From JACNLN01 sp964626495 (GTDB taxonomy: Bacteria > Fidelibacterota > Marinisomatia > Marinisomatales > CAZVFT01): a stretch of DNA of 13,257 nucleotides. Each line of letters opens with the position of its first letter. Positions within the stretch are counted from its first letter, which is position 1. A model generated the notes under the pieces. It saw only the letters and a program-made list of their open reading frames with translations, was not told where the DNA came from and searched no databases. A program made the position numbers and the translations under genes. Shown here in pieces: positions 1 through 7,803 of this stretch. The stretch is taken from NCBI GenBank assembly GCA_964626495.1, contig CAZVFT010000069.1, forward strand, positions 1 through 13,257. The letters are read 5' to 3'.

Positions 1-133
1 GTATAATAATATCAAGCCGTTATCTATTGCTTTTATCGTTTTTCAGCAGACCCTAGTTATCGGATTTAAATCCATTAATGTGTTATGCAATTAATTACAT
101 CTATAATACGTGTGAGTTATTCTATTCCACCAC

Positions 134-1351
134 CTAAATTAATATCCCTGCGACAGTAGCTGTAAGCCACGAAGCCAGAGCTCCGGCAATCATAGCTCTC
201 ATTGCAACTTTTGCTAGGTCTTTCCTGCGGCTCGGAGCTAAGGCACCGATACCACCTAACTGAATCCCAACAGAAGCAAAGTTGGCAAAACCGCAAAGAG
301 CATAGGATGAGATAATGATTGACTTGATCTCAAGTTGCGAGCTTATTTCCTGTAAATGCCCGTAAGCAATCAGTTCTGTGAGAACAATCTTTTCTCCCAT
401 CAGACTGCCAATTTGGAAGATGTCTTGAATCGGTATACCCATACAGAATGCCAGAGGGGAGAAGATCCATCCGAGGATTTGCTGAAGGCTGAGGTCCACA
501 AGTCCCAGAAGATAATTAAAACCTGCTACCAGAGCAACAATAGCAATGAGCATGGCAGCGACATTTGCTGCAAGCCGCATACCATCGGTGGCTCCGCGTG
601 CGACTGCTTCCATTGTGTTATCAGCTGGTTTTTTTAAAGTCATTTTCAGGTCACCTCGGGTTGGAGAATCTTCTGTTTCTGGAAAGATAATTTTTGCCAT
701 AACCAGAGCCGCTGGGGCACTCATTACGGAAGCTGCTATTAGATGTCCAGCAATGTTCGGGATGTCAGAAAGCCATTTTACATATATAGCCAGCACACCT
801 CCAGCGATGGTGGCGAACCCTCCTGTCATAATCGCCATCAGTTCACTGCGCGTCATTGTCTCGAGAAAAGGACGAACTACCAGTGGTGCCTCTGTCTGTC
901 CAACAAAAATATTTGCAGAACAGGATAAGGTTTCGGAACCACTGGTTCTCATCGTTTTTTGCATCGCCTTTGCAATGAGTTTTACAACGACCTGCATAAT
1001 TCCAAGATGGTAAAGAATAGCCATAAAAGATGAAAAGAAAATTATGGTTGGTAAAATCTGGAAAGCAAAAAAGAAACCGAGGGAACCTTCTGATTCAGGC
1101 CCCAGAGCCAGATTGTTGAAAACGAACTTTGCCCCTTCATCGGAAAATTGGAGAAGTTTCCGGAAGGCTTTATCAAAGAAGAAAAAAACTGGTTTGCCGA
1201 CAGGAGTGGCGAGGATAAAAAAGGCAAAAAACAATTGCAGACCCAGTCCCCACAGGACAATTCTGAGATTAACGGCTTTCCGGTTGTTGGATAGGAGGAA
1301 TGCGACACCTAAAATAACAATAATGCCAATGATACCTGTGAATCGTTGCAT
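134..1351 (-). CDS. nupC: Concentrative nucleoside transporter (CNT/NupC family)
   Basis: Inner-membrane cation-coupled importer of nucleosides. The 405-residue length and strongly hydrophobic profile fit the family (about 400 residues in bacteria). Two CNT signatures are visible: GQTEAPL at residues 151-157 in the first substrate-binding half, and ALCGFANFASVG at about 351-362, with Asn357 and Ser360 at the positions that contact nucleoside in the Vibrio CNT structure. The ATG at 1349-1351 follows AGGAAA at good spacing, and that ribosome site overlaps the thymidine kinase stop codon. It is the last gene of the salvage run, 12 bp after tdk, so it probably feeds pyrimidine nucleosides to the upstream enzymes. 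The exact substrate range (pyrimidine-only or broad) cannot be read from sequence alone. Confidence 0.93.
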   Translation of the reverse strand: MQRFTGIIGIIVILGVAFLLSNNRKAVNLRIVLWGLGLQLFFAFFILATPVGKPVFFFFDKAFRKLLQFSDEGAKFVFNNLALGPESEGSLGFFFAFQILPTIIFFSSFMAILYHLGIMQVVVKLIAKAMQKTMRTSGSETLSCSANIFVGQTEAPLVVRPFLETMTRSELMAIMTGGFATIAGGVLAIYVKWLSDIPNIAGHLIAASVMSAPAALVMAKIIFPETEDSPTRGDLKMTLKKPADNTMEAVARGATDGMRLAANVAAMLIAIVALVAGFNYLLGLVDLSLQQILGWIFSPLAFCMGIPIQDIFQIGSLMGEKIVLTELIAYGHLQEISSQLEIKSIIISSYALCGFANFASVGIQLGGIGALAPSRRKDLAKVAMRAMIAGALASWLTATVAGILI

Positions 1352-1363
1352 TTTGTATTTCCT

Positions 1364-1930
1364 TTATGGTTTATTGGGTGGTTCAAAGCAGTTTCTACAG
1401 CGCGCTTCGTAAATGTTTTTTTCTCCAATGACTACCTGTTCTGTATCCTGGGTCAGTCGCTGAGTATAGTTGGCAGGATTTCCGCAGATAACACATATTG
1501 CAAGGGTTTTTGTGATGTATTCTGCCTCAGAAAGTAATGCAGGTATCGGACCGAAAGGCTCTCCTCGATAATCTTTATCAAGTCCAGCTACAATTATGCG
1601 TTTCTTCTGTTTTGCTAACTGTTTGCATACAACAATAAGAGAATCATCGAAAAATTGAGCTTCATCGATACCAACCACCTCTGAGTATTTCGCCTTTTCC
1701 AGAATCTCCTCAGATGTTTCAATCAACTGGGATTCAATTTTAAGCTGAGTGTGGGAAACGATAAAATCTTCACTGTAACGGCTGTCTATTTTTGGCTTGA
1801 AAATACCCACATGCTGTCGTGCAATTTGAGCTCTTCGAAGACGACGGATGAGCTCTTCAGTCTTTCCGCTGAACATACCACCACAGATGACCTCAATCCA
1901 TCCAGATTCTCGAGGACTTAGCGTGGGCAT
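1364..1930 (-). CDS. tdk: Thymidine kinase (type II, zinc-containing)
   Basis: Cytosolic salvage enzyme converting thymidine or deoxyuridine plus ATP to dTMP or dUMP. At 188 residues it has the usual bacterial TK1-type length. The P-loop GGMFSGKT is at residues 17-24. VGIDEAQFF at 87-94 supplies the catalytic Glu90. The structural zinc site uses C146xxC149 and C178xxC181. A lasso-type segment containing YTQR follows the first Cys pair. The ATG directly abuts the uridine kinase stop (TAAATG on the minus strand), which indicates translational coupling. Thymidine feedback inhibition is known for the family but not visible here. Identification is secure. Confidence 0.96.
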   Translation of the reverse strand: MPTLSPRESGWIEVICGGMFSGKTEELIRRLRRAQIARQHVGIFKPKIDSRYSEDFIVSHTQLKIESQLIETSEEILEKAKYSEVVGIDEAQFFDDSLIVVCKQLAKQKKRIIVAGLDKDYRGEPFGPIPALLSEAEYITKTLAICVICGNPANYTQRLTQDTEQVVIGEKNIYEARCRNCFEPPNKP

Positions 1931-2566
1931 TTAACTTGCTCCTTCAGTTTGTAAAAGTGATCTGATCTTTGTCTGAATAAGGTCAATAGCAACAGTATTA
2001 TCTCCACCTTCCGGGATGATAATATCTGCATATTTTTTTGATTTTTCCACAAATTGTTCGTGCATTGGGCGGACAGAGTCAAGGTATTGGCGGATAACGT
2101 CAGTGTGAGTTCGTCCCCTGTCTGTGAGGTCTCTTGTAAGGCGGCGGATAAATCGGATGTCATCGTCAGTCTCCACAAAAATTTTAATGTTCATCATATC
2201 TTGCAATTCAGGATCTAAAAACACCAAAATACCTTCAAGAACAATGGCATGGTGCGGTTCGATTTTGAGAGGTTCTTTCAGTCTTGTGTGAGTTTCATAA
2301 TCGTAGAGGGGAATATCCACCGGTTTGCCAGTCAGAAGCTGGGATAGCTGTTTTTTTAATAGACTGAAATCAATGGAATCAGGATGATCAAAATTCTGTT
2401 GAGTGCGTTCTTCAAATGGGAGATGGGAAAGGTCTTTGTAGTAGCTATCCAGTTGAATAATGACAACCTCTCCCGCACCAAAGGCTTTAAGGATGTTTTT
2501 TGCCACTGAAGTTTTTCCCGATCCCGATCCTCCTCCAATCCCGATTAATATATTTTTCTTTTTCAA
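1931..2566 (-). CDS. udk: Uridine kinase (uridine/cytidine kinase)
   Basis: Phosphorylates uridine and cytidine to UMP and CMP, usually with GTP or ATP. The 211 residues match bacterial Udk. Walker A GGSGSGKT lies at residues 12-19, and the conserved DSYYKDLSHL plus NFDHPDSIDF segments follow it. The start is a TTG at 2564-2566, preceded by GGAGA at 7 nt. No ATG lies between it and the P-loop, and the P-loop begins only 11 residues in, so TTG is required. The gene is 14 bp downstream of cdd and immediately ahead of tdk, placing deamination and phosphorylation of cytidine/uridine on one transcript. Confidence 0.96.
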   Translation of the reverse strand: MKKKNILIGIGGGSGSGKTSVAKNILKAFGAGEVVIIQLDSYYKDLSHLPFEERTQQNFDHPDSIDFSLLKKQLSQLLTGKPVDIPLYDYETHTRLKEPLKIEPHHAIVLEGILVFLDPELQDMMNIKIFVETDDDIRFIRRLTRDLTDRGRTHTDVIRQYLDSVRPMHEQFVEKSKKYADIIIPEGGDNTVAIDLIQTKIRSLLQTEGAS

Positions 2567-2580
2567 GTTATTCTCCAGAA

Positions 2581-2967
2581 TTAGTCGTTATGAAAACTGC
2601 TATCATCAAATGGATGGGGTATAAGTTCACGACTTTGTAGCGTGGTAACACCCCCTTTTTTATCTATTAGAATGATCGGAATATCACCACATAAATCCCA
2701 GATAAACTGCCGGCAGGCACCACAGGGAGAAGCACCATCGTCTGTTGCAATGGCAAGTGATGTAAATGATTTATATCCGTGTGCTATGGCTGACGTCAGA
2801 GCTACGCGTTCACCGCAGACTGTCAGTCCAAAACTGCTGGATTCCACATTACATCCAACGACAATATGTCCATCCTCAGTTTCCACAGCAGCTCCTACTT
2901 TGTAATGTGAATATGGCACATAAGCATTTTTTTTAACTTCTTGTGCTGCATGTATGATTGTTTTCAT
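2581..2967 (-). CDS. cdd: Cytidine deaminase
   Basis: Hydrolytic deaminase turning (deoxy)cytidine into (deoxy)uridine. The 128-residue protein is the short homotetrameric form. The zinc site is complete: C51-G-E53 (catalytic Glu53) and P81-C82-G-A-C85. The substrate-binding FxxGxNVE-like segment appears as GCNVESSSFG. The open frame continues upstream to about 3312, but the ATG at 2965-2967 is preceded by GAGGGG at good spacing, overlaps the rhomboid stop by 1 nt (TAATG), and gives the normal family N-terminus MKTIIHAAQEVKKNAYVPYS. Upstream codons are therefore an out-of-frame read of the rhomboid gene. It supplies uridine to udk and deoxyuridine to tdk. Confidence 0.95.
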   Translation of the reverse strand: MKTIIHAAQEVKKNAYVPYSHYKVGAAVETEDGHIVVGCNVESSSFGLTVCGERVALTSAIAHGYKSFTSLAIATDDGASPCGACRQFIWDLCGDIPIILIDKKGGVTTLQSRELIPHPFDDSSFHND

Positions 2968-3632
2968 TATCCCCTCACAATCTGAATCATTTTTAATCCT
3001 CGAATAAGCGCAACCCCTGTCGCAAATCCTCCGATATGAGCAAACCATGCTACACCACCGGTTGTATTGATCCCCAGAGTTCCCAACCCATTGGTGAGTT
3101 GAATCAAGAGCCAGAATCCTAAAACGTATAATGCTGGAATTCTGACAATAGTAAAATAAAAGATAATAAAAATGATTGTGTGAACTCTTGCTCTCGGAAA
3201 GGTAATCATATAAGCTCCCAGAACACCAGCAATGGCACCGCTGGCACCCACGATTGGGACCACTGATGTCGGATCTATAACAGTCTGTAATAATCCTGCG
3301 GCTATCCCACATGTCAGGTAGAAAATGATGAATTTTGTGTGGCCAAGGACCGATTCAACATTATCGGCAAAAATCCAGAGATAGAGCATATTCCCAAAGA
3401 GATGCATAAATCCACCGTGTAAAAACATAGATGTGAATAGGGTTATAACATAATGACCAAAATCAATGGAAGTTAACTTTGGTACGATACCATACAATTT
3501 AATAAGATTTACCATGAGTTCGGGGGTAATAAGTATCTCCACAAAAAAAACAAAGATATTGATCCCAACAAGGGCATAAGTCACATAAGGAATCATCACT
3601 CGAGGATTGTCGTCTTTGTATGGCAGGAACAT
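2967..3632 (-). CDS. Rhomboid family intramembrane serine protease
   Basis: Polytopic inner-membrane protease cleaving transmembrane helices. The catalytic dyad is intact: GAS131GA in the GxSG motif and AH199IGG in the sixth helix. The HGGFMHLFGNMLYLWIFAD segment at 72-90 carries the conserved loop-1/TM2 His and Asn residues (HxxxN pattern at His77-Asn81). Six hydrophobic helices are recognisable in 221 residues, so this is the basic six-helix form without an extra domain. It starts 6 bp after the M23 gene with no convincing Shine-Dalgarno, suggesting translation coupled to the upstream gene, and overlaps cdd by 1 nt. Substrate is unknown. Its placement next to a periplasmic peptidase hints at envelope work. 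Confidence 0.92.
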   Translation of the reverse strand: MFLPYKDDNPRVMIPYVTYALVGINIFVFFVEILITPELMVNLIKLYGIVPKLTSIDFGHYVITLFTSMFLHGGFMHLFGNMLYLWIFADNVESVLGHTKFIIFYLTCGIAAGLLQTVIDPTSVVPIVGASGAIAGVLGAYMITFPRARVHTIIFIIFYFTIVRIPALYVLGFWLLIQLTNGLGTLGINTTGGVAWFAHIGGFATGVALIRGLKMIQIVRG

Positions 3633-3638
3633 ATAGGG

Positions 3639-5894
3639 TTAATCTACGCTGAATGAAATTTCTTTTATAGCTACATTTCCAACCTGATCCAGAACCCTGA
3701 TGAAAAGTGTGTGTTTACCTGAGGTAAGGGGAACATCGAGTCTGTGAGATAGGTTTTTTTTAATGGGATGGTACTCACACAGGAGACGTTTATCATCCAG
3801 GATCATCCAAAGGGAACGTTCATCCTTAATTCCTGCAAGAGCATCTTCAATGTGAGCAGAGATCGTCTCAACGTCCTGATATCGATAAAATCCTCCATCC
3901 CCAGGGAACACATTGGAGATTAGGGGTTTTACTGTATCCTCAATGAGCGTTACAGCTTCGAGACTGTATGCAGAAGTGTAGAACAAATATTTTTTTTCTG
4001 AGAATCGACAAGGGAGATATGTCCAATTCTCTTTTTGGTCATAATAAAACAGTCCAATTTTTGATACCTTACGGATTGACTGATCCAATGCAATAGCTAT
4101 TCTTATTGAATCCTGAAGCGGTCGATCGAACGGTTGGATTTGATATGTCTCGCTCATAAATGTTCCACCTTCCACATTTACGGGCTGTTCCACATTTTCA
4201 ATCCAAAAAACTGTGGTGTCGTAGAAGGTAGATCCTGATGCTCTAATGGAACATTTTCCATCAGGAGATACAGAAACTGTAGGCATTTTGGTTTCTGACA
4301 CGGCTGGTTTGAAAGCAAAATGGGTTTCTCGCACAGGTGAACCTGGAATTGAGACAACGACTTCCTTTACACCCTTCAGCGAAGTGGGATCCAGTGGATC
4401 CGTCAGAAAGGTTGTTGGAGTAACACGTGACGTTTTCAAAGGGTAGCGTTTATCACCATTTCCAATTATAGCCAATTCGACGTGTTGAGTGATATACTCA
4501 TCAGTTTCTACCTGAAGCACAACACTGTTTTCCAAATGAGCAGAGGAAAATGTCAGATCTGCTGTCATATAATCGGCACTTTGGATGTTCGTTGGCAGGT
4601 GAAAAGGACGACTTACCGTCCCGGTTTTACCGATACCTATGAATTGAAGGATTCTATTTCTGATACCCGCTTCAGGAAGTACCACGATGAGATTTCGCCC
4701 ATCCTGTTTCATCGAGATAGATTTGATGTTTTGTTCCACAAATCCATTTTTATTGAAGCTGTAACAAATAAAATTAGTGATTGGAAAGGGGGATCTTGTG
4801 GGAGAAATAATGAATGTAACGGTTTCCATGTTTATTTCAGATACAGTAACATTAATATCGGTAGGAGGAGTGAAGTAGAGAAAGCCTTTGATTCGAACCA
4901 AATTTTTACCGGCATCATATAGTTTTATGACGATCCGATGGTAACCGGGAGAAAGATTAAGTGTCCCTCTGGAATTTTTATTGATAAAATCAAGTTGACT
5001 GCTGGCTTCAGTCGTGAAAAGGCGATGGAATTCACCATCATTTAATCGCTTAAGTGAGTTATCCAGCTCAACTTCAATCAATTGGGATTGTTCAAATGGG
5101 AGTTTATCAAATTCAATCCGGTAATGTTCAATTCCATCGATAAGCAGAACAGCCCCATAGATATTGAATGAATGGGAGTTACCGGATATTTTGTCAGTGG
5201 TGGAGATTTCCAACCCAATTTTACCAAAGACGTGTATGGTATCAGGGAATTCATATTCGTTGGTTTTTGTTTGGCGAAGTGAAAATATTTGTGGTAGAGG
5301 GGAACCGTTGATGACGGAATTTTTAGTAAGGGGAACGACAGCAAGTGCTTCGGGGACAGGTAATCGTTTGTCTCTAATTTCGAAGCCATGAGAAAGTGGA
5401 TTTAATGGTCTATTCAAGGAATCGCGAAGTTCGAAGTGAAGATGTGGGGCAAAAGCTCCCCCACTGTCCCCAGAATATCCTAATAAATATCCTTTCTGAA
5501 TGGGGAATTCATTTTCTCCAAAGTATACATCCACGGAGTATGATTGTCTTTTCTTTTGTTCAATCGTTATGATTTCATCAAGGATTGGAATGAAACTGTC
5601 GAGATGAGCATAGACGGCAATATTACCATCTTTCAATTGAAGGTAAAGTACCCTTCCATATCCTCCTGATGACACTTTTACCCTCCAGATATATCCATCA
5701 TCCACAGCAATGACTTTGTGTCCAGTGGTACTGTTAGTTTTGATATCTATACCTGCATGGAATCTACGGGGACGATATTCACCATAATTTGAGGAAATAG
5801 ACTTCCTTACCTCCACTGGCCATAAGTAATCCTGAGCCGTAATGGGGAAAGTGGTTATGAAAATGATGAGGAGAGATCCACAGACTTTTATCAC
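3639..5894 (-). CDS. Exported M23 (LytM-type) metallopeptidase with Ig-like C-terminal domains
   Basis: Residues 1-20 form a signal peptide ending TAQ. Residues ~45-165 are an M23 domain: H46xxxD50 and H153 of HLHFE give the zinc site, with H97 (YAHL) and H151 as the other conserved histidines. All catalytic residues are present, so activity on peptidoglycan cross-links is plausible, although many relatives are regulatory. A stretch of ~45 residues sits between YAHL and the GDSGG motif, longer than in compact lysostaphin-like enzymes. The remaining ~580 residues are beta-rich, with an Ig-like module at ~655-751 (opening DTVKPLISNVFP). The start is GTG at 5892-5894: an in-frame stop lies close upstream, only ATA or ATT codons intervene, and the signal peptide begins here. 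It heads the six-gene minus-strand run. Confidence 0.88.
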   Translation of the reverse strand: MIKVCGSLLIIFITTFPITAQDYLWPVEVRKSISSNYGEYRPRRFHAGIDIKTNSTTGHKVIAVDDGYIWRVKVSSGGYGRVLYLQLKDGNIAVYAHLDSFIPILDEIITIEQKKRQSYSVDVYFGENEFPIQKGYLLGYSGDSGGAFAPHLHFELRDSLNRPLNPLSHGFEIRDKRLPVPEALAVVPLTKNSVINGSPLPQIFSLRQTKTNEYEFPDTIHVFGKIGLEISTTDKISGNSHSFNIYGAVLLIDGIEHYRIEFDKLPFEQSQLIEVELDNSLKRLNDGEFHRLFTTEASSQLDFINKNSRGTLNLSPGYHRIVIKLYDAGKNLVRIKGFLYFTPPTDINVTVSEINMETVTFIISPTRSPFPITNFICYSFNKNGFVEQNIKSISMKQDGRNLIVVLPEAGIRNRILQFIGIGKTGTVSRPFHLPTNIQSADYMTADLTFSSAHLENSVVLQVETDEYITQHVELAIIGNGDKRYPLKTSRVTPTTFLTDPLDPTSLKGVKEVVVSIPGSPVRETHFAFKPAVSETKMPTVSVSPDGKCSIRASGSTFYDTTVFWIENVEQPVNVEGGTFMSETYQIQPFDRPLQDSIRIAIALDQSIRKVSKIGLFYYDQKENWTYLPCRFSEKKYLFYTSAYSLEAVTLIEDTVKPLISNVFPGDGGFYRYQDVETISAHIEDALAGIKDERSLWMILDDKRLLCEYHPIKKNLSHRLDVPLTSGKHTLFIRVLDQVGNVAIKEISFSVD

Positions 5895-5918
5895 GATGAC
5901 ATAAAATATACCTATGAA

Positions 5919-5947
5919 AATTTATACAAATGTCTCTGGAGATTCAA
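5919..5947 (-). promoter_or_regulatory. Possible promoter for the M23-to-nupC gene run
   Basis: On the minus strand TTGAAT (5942-5947) and TAAATT (5919-5924) are separated by 17 nt, placing a start point near 5912, about 18 nt ahead of the GTG of the M23 gene. TATAAA overlaps the -10 at 15-nt spacing. The match is moderate in an A+T-rich gap, so this is tentative. A terminator just upstream (5998-6025) makes some promoter in this gap necessary. Confidence 0.35.
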
Positions 5948-5997
5948 CGCTTTTAATGTTTACTTTAGTAGAATTTGTTGATAATTGTCATAAAAAT

Positions 5998-6025
5998 AAA
6001 AAAGCGCTGATGATCAGCGCTTTTT
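5998..6025 (-). terminator. Symmetric rho-independent terminator after the PDZ gene
   Basis: A near-perfect palindrome: six A's, then GCGCTGA, loop TGA, TCAGCGC, then five T's. Read on the minus strand the stem is followed by six U's, 35 nt after the PDZ gene stop. Being symmetric it would also work on the plus strand. It separates the PDZ gene from the M23-led run. Confidence 0.85.
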
Positions 6026-6060
6026 ACGGGGGGTTATGGAGGGATATTTGCAGAAAATAT

Positions 6061-6891
6061 TTATTCTTTTTTCAACTCATCAAATTCTTTTTTCATTTGA
6101 TTAATATCATCTTTGAGCTGTTTCAGTTCTTTTGTTAAGTCTTCATATTTCCTGTGGAAAGGCAGAAAATCGTTCCAATCTTTATCCCAATCAAATTGTA
6201 ACGAATCCGGAAATGGTGGGAAACCTTCTTTTTTTAACAGGAATTTATGTCTTTTATCTTTCTTTATTTTTTTCCTGTCAAGAGTTGCACGGATATATTC
6301 CCTTTTTTCATCCCGGATAATTTTAATTTTTACCTCTTCACCAGGTTCCTTATCCTTGATGACATCCACAAGGGTCTCATAATCATTAATCTTTTCCCTG
6401 TCAACATAGAGAATGACATCCCCAGCTTTGAGTCCAGCTTTATCGGCTGGACTATCTTCAACAACTTCGGTAACAAGCACACCAAAATTTCTTCTCACTT
6501 TGAAGTAATCACGGAGTTGTTCAGTAAGGGGTTGAATCTGAACGCCAAGCCAGGTAGTTTCTTCCTCAATAAAATGGCATAACCTTTTCGGACCTTTCCC
6601 AAACCAGGCAACGTCAACATCCACATCTTTGAGACACCCGGTTATTTTTTCTATGGCTGCTTCTGCTTTTTCCAGGGCTTCCTCGTCGTTAAAAGGGAAA
6701 GTGAAGGTTTCTGTTTCCCCGTCTTTATTGATGGTGATAGTGCAGTTACCCTCATCGATTTTACAGGTTACTTCCACATCCTTTTCTTCATTAGAAATGT
6801 TTTTACATTTTTTGATTGTAATAACCTGATCTTTACCGAAAAGAGTGGTAGCGGAAAATGATAATAACAAAATAAATAGTAGTTGCTTCAT
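6061..6891 (-). CDS. Exported PDZ-domain protein with C-terminal coiled coil
   Basis: Residues 1-19 form a signal peptide (MKQLLFILLLSFSATTLFG). Residues ~20-100 form an unrecognised beta-rich/acidic segment with Cys43 and Cys50. A PDZ domain spans ~114-205, with carboxylate loop WLGVQ, the AGLKAGDVIL core and the EPGEEVKIKIIRD strand, as in DegP/HtrA- and C-terminal-processing-type proteins. No trypsin-like, ClpP-like or other protease motif is present, so it is a binding rather than cutting protein. Residues ~246-276 are a Lys/Glu heptad coiled coil suggesting oligomerisation. The ATG is preceded by AAGGAGG at 5 nt, the strongest ribosome site in the window. It is transcribed divergently from the outer-membrane-type gene; a periplasmic scaffold or stress-sensor role is only a guess. 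Confidence 0.85.
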   Translation of the reverse strand: MKQLLFILLLSFSATTLFGKDQVITIKKCKNISNEEKDVEVTCKIDEGNCTITINKDGETETFTFPFNDEEALEKAEAAIEKITGCLKDVDVDVAWFGKGPKRLCHFIEEETTWLGVQIQPLTEQLRDYFKVRRNFGVLVTEVVEDSPADKAGLKAGDVILYVDREKINDYETLVDVIKDKEPGEEVKIKIIRDEKREYIRATLDRKKIKKDKRHKFLLKKEGFPPFPDSLQFDWDKDWNDFLPFHRKYEDLTKELKQLKDDINQMKKEFDELKKE

Positions 6892-6904
6892 TGCATCCTC
6901 CTTA

Positions 6905-6921
6905 TTTGATATTTCATCAAA
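6905..6921. promoter_or_regulatory. Inverted repeat upstream of the PDZ gene
   Basis: TTTGAT and ATCAAA flank a 5-nt spacer, 14-30 nt ahead of the PDZ start codon and just outside its Shine-Dalgarno. The position suits an operator or a 5'UTR hairpin. The half-site resembles that in the palindromes at the arsenate reductase start. Short A+T-rich inverted repeats can arise by chance. Confidence 0.3.
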
Positions 6922-6945
6922 CGATTTTGCTCCAGATAAAGTTCC

Positions 6946-7003
6946 TTCATATTAAAAAACTTCTATGTGATAATTTAAATAATATGCTAAATTGGAATTA
7001 GCA
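6946..7003 (+). promoter_or_regulatory. Possible promoter and palindromic operator for the outer-membrane-type gene
   Basis: TTCATA (6946-6951), 17 nt, GATAAT (6969-6974, preceded by TGT) is a plausible but weak promoter with a start near 6981. Just downstream, 6985-7003 reads TGCTAAATTGGAATTAGCA, a 19-bp palindrome broken only at two position pairs. It would sit in the leader of the outer-membrane-type gene and upstream of the divergent PDZ gene. A further TTGATAATCAA occurs at 7008-7018. Confidence 0.35.
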
Positions 7004-7034
7004 AATTTTGATAATCAACATAGGAGGGCGAACA

Positions 7035-7739
7035 ATGAAAAAATTACTAATTCCATTGATGATTATATTTATTCTTGCTCCAATTGAAAAGGCATACTCG
7101 CTGTTTGGGGTTGGAGTTTACGGATTGAAGGACCCACAAGTGTCTATTGGAGGATACAGTGAGGGTGACCTCTTGACGGATTATTACACTTTTAGCCGGG
7201 GAGGTGTTGAGGAAATTCGTGGATTTGGTGCTTTTTTGTATATTGATGCAATTCCCATAATCGATTTGGAAGTTAATGTAGAAACGGCATTTGATAAATA
7301 TTCATTTAAATTTGAAAATGCTGCTTCAACAAAACCTCTGGAGTCTGATTTTGGATGGGCGAGAGTCTCTGGATACCTGACGGTGAGAAAAAAGTTATTT
7401 GGGCTTGGTGTTCCCATTTTAGGTGGTTTGAAATTACACGCAGGGGGTGGATTGAACTATCACTCTTCAATACCATTAGCAAGCGTTGATATGGTTGAAT
7501 CTCTAACTACCGGTGGATTAACTGGTGAATTTGAATCTGATAATTTGGAAGATGAGTTAATAGAATATCTTAAGGAGAACAAGATTGATTCCAACGGGTA
7601 TCACGTTCAGGTTGGAGCTCAGATTAAACTGTTAGCATTCAATCTTTTTTGTAATTATCGGGTAACGTTTGTTGAGGATGTGATTCCTGATGAGGATTCC
7701 TTCTCTTCAATCTGGCTGGGATTGGCTTTTGGTTTTTAA
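7035..7739 (+). CDS. Small outer-membrane beta-barrel-like protein, hypothetical
   Basis: A 234-residue exported protein. Residues 1-22 are a signal peptide (MKKLLIPLMIIFILAPIEKA, then YS). The mature part alternates hydrophobic and polar residues with Gly/aromatic-rich strands (for example GLKLHAGGGLNYH, HVQVGAQIKLLAFNLF) and ends LAFGF. A C-terminal Phe on an amphipathic strand is the outer-membrane barrel signal. An acidic segment at ~165-192 is probably a long loop. The ATG at 7035 is chosen over the open frame from 7008 because AGGAGG (7022-7027) precedes it and the signal peptide starts there. No specific family was recognised; similar proteins are common and uncharacterised in FCB-type phyla. 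Its divergent PDZ neighbour may act on envelope proteins. Confidence 0.7.
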   Translation: MKKLLIPLMIIFILAPIEKAYSLFGVGVYGLKDPQVSIGGYSEGDLLTDYYTFSRGGVEEIRGFGAFLYIDAIPIIDLEVNVETAFDKYSFKFENAASTKPLESDFGWARVSGYLTVRKKLFGLGVPILGGLKLHAGGGLNYHSSIPLASVDMVESLTTGGLTGEFESDNLEDELIEYLKENKIDSNGYHVQVGAQIKLLAFNLFCNYRVTFVEDVIPDEDSFSSIWLGLAFGF

Positions 7740-7763
7740 ACAAAGATCAAATAGATAATAGTG

Positions 7764-7790
7764 AAAGGGGTGGAATTTCTACCCCTTTTT
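7764..7790 (+). terminator. Rho-independent terminator after the outer-membrane-type gene
   Basis: An 11-bp stem (AAAGGGGTGGA with TCTACCCCTTT, one G-U pair) and 3-nt loop ATT, followed by T's, 25 nt after the stop at 7739. On the minus strand the trailing U run is short, so it may only partly serve the converging lipoprotein gene ending at 7804. Confidence 0.85.
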
Positions 7791-7803
7791 GTTTAATTTT
7801 GGT

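Noticed and set aside
1..133. Terminator or gene at the left edge after nupC
   Set aside because: No convincing hairpin with U tract and no open frame with a start was seen.
546..1013. 155-residue plus-strand open frame opposite the nucleoside transporter
   Set aside because: It is antisense to a clearly recognised CNT gene and has no ribosome site or family resemblance.
2968..3312. Upstream extension of the cytidine deaminase frame to a 243-residue protein
   Set aside because: The extension lies wholly inside the rhomboid gene on the same strand in another frame, reads as low-sense sequence, and the ATG at 2967 has a good ribosome site and the standard cdd N-terminus.
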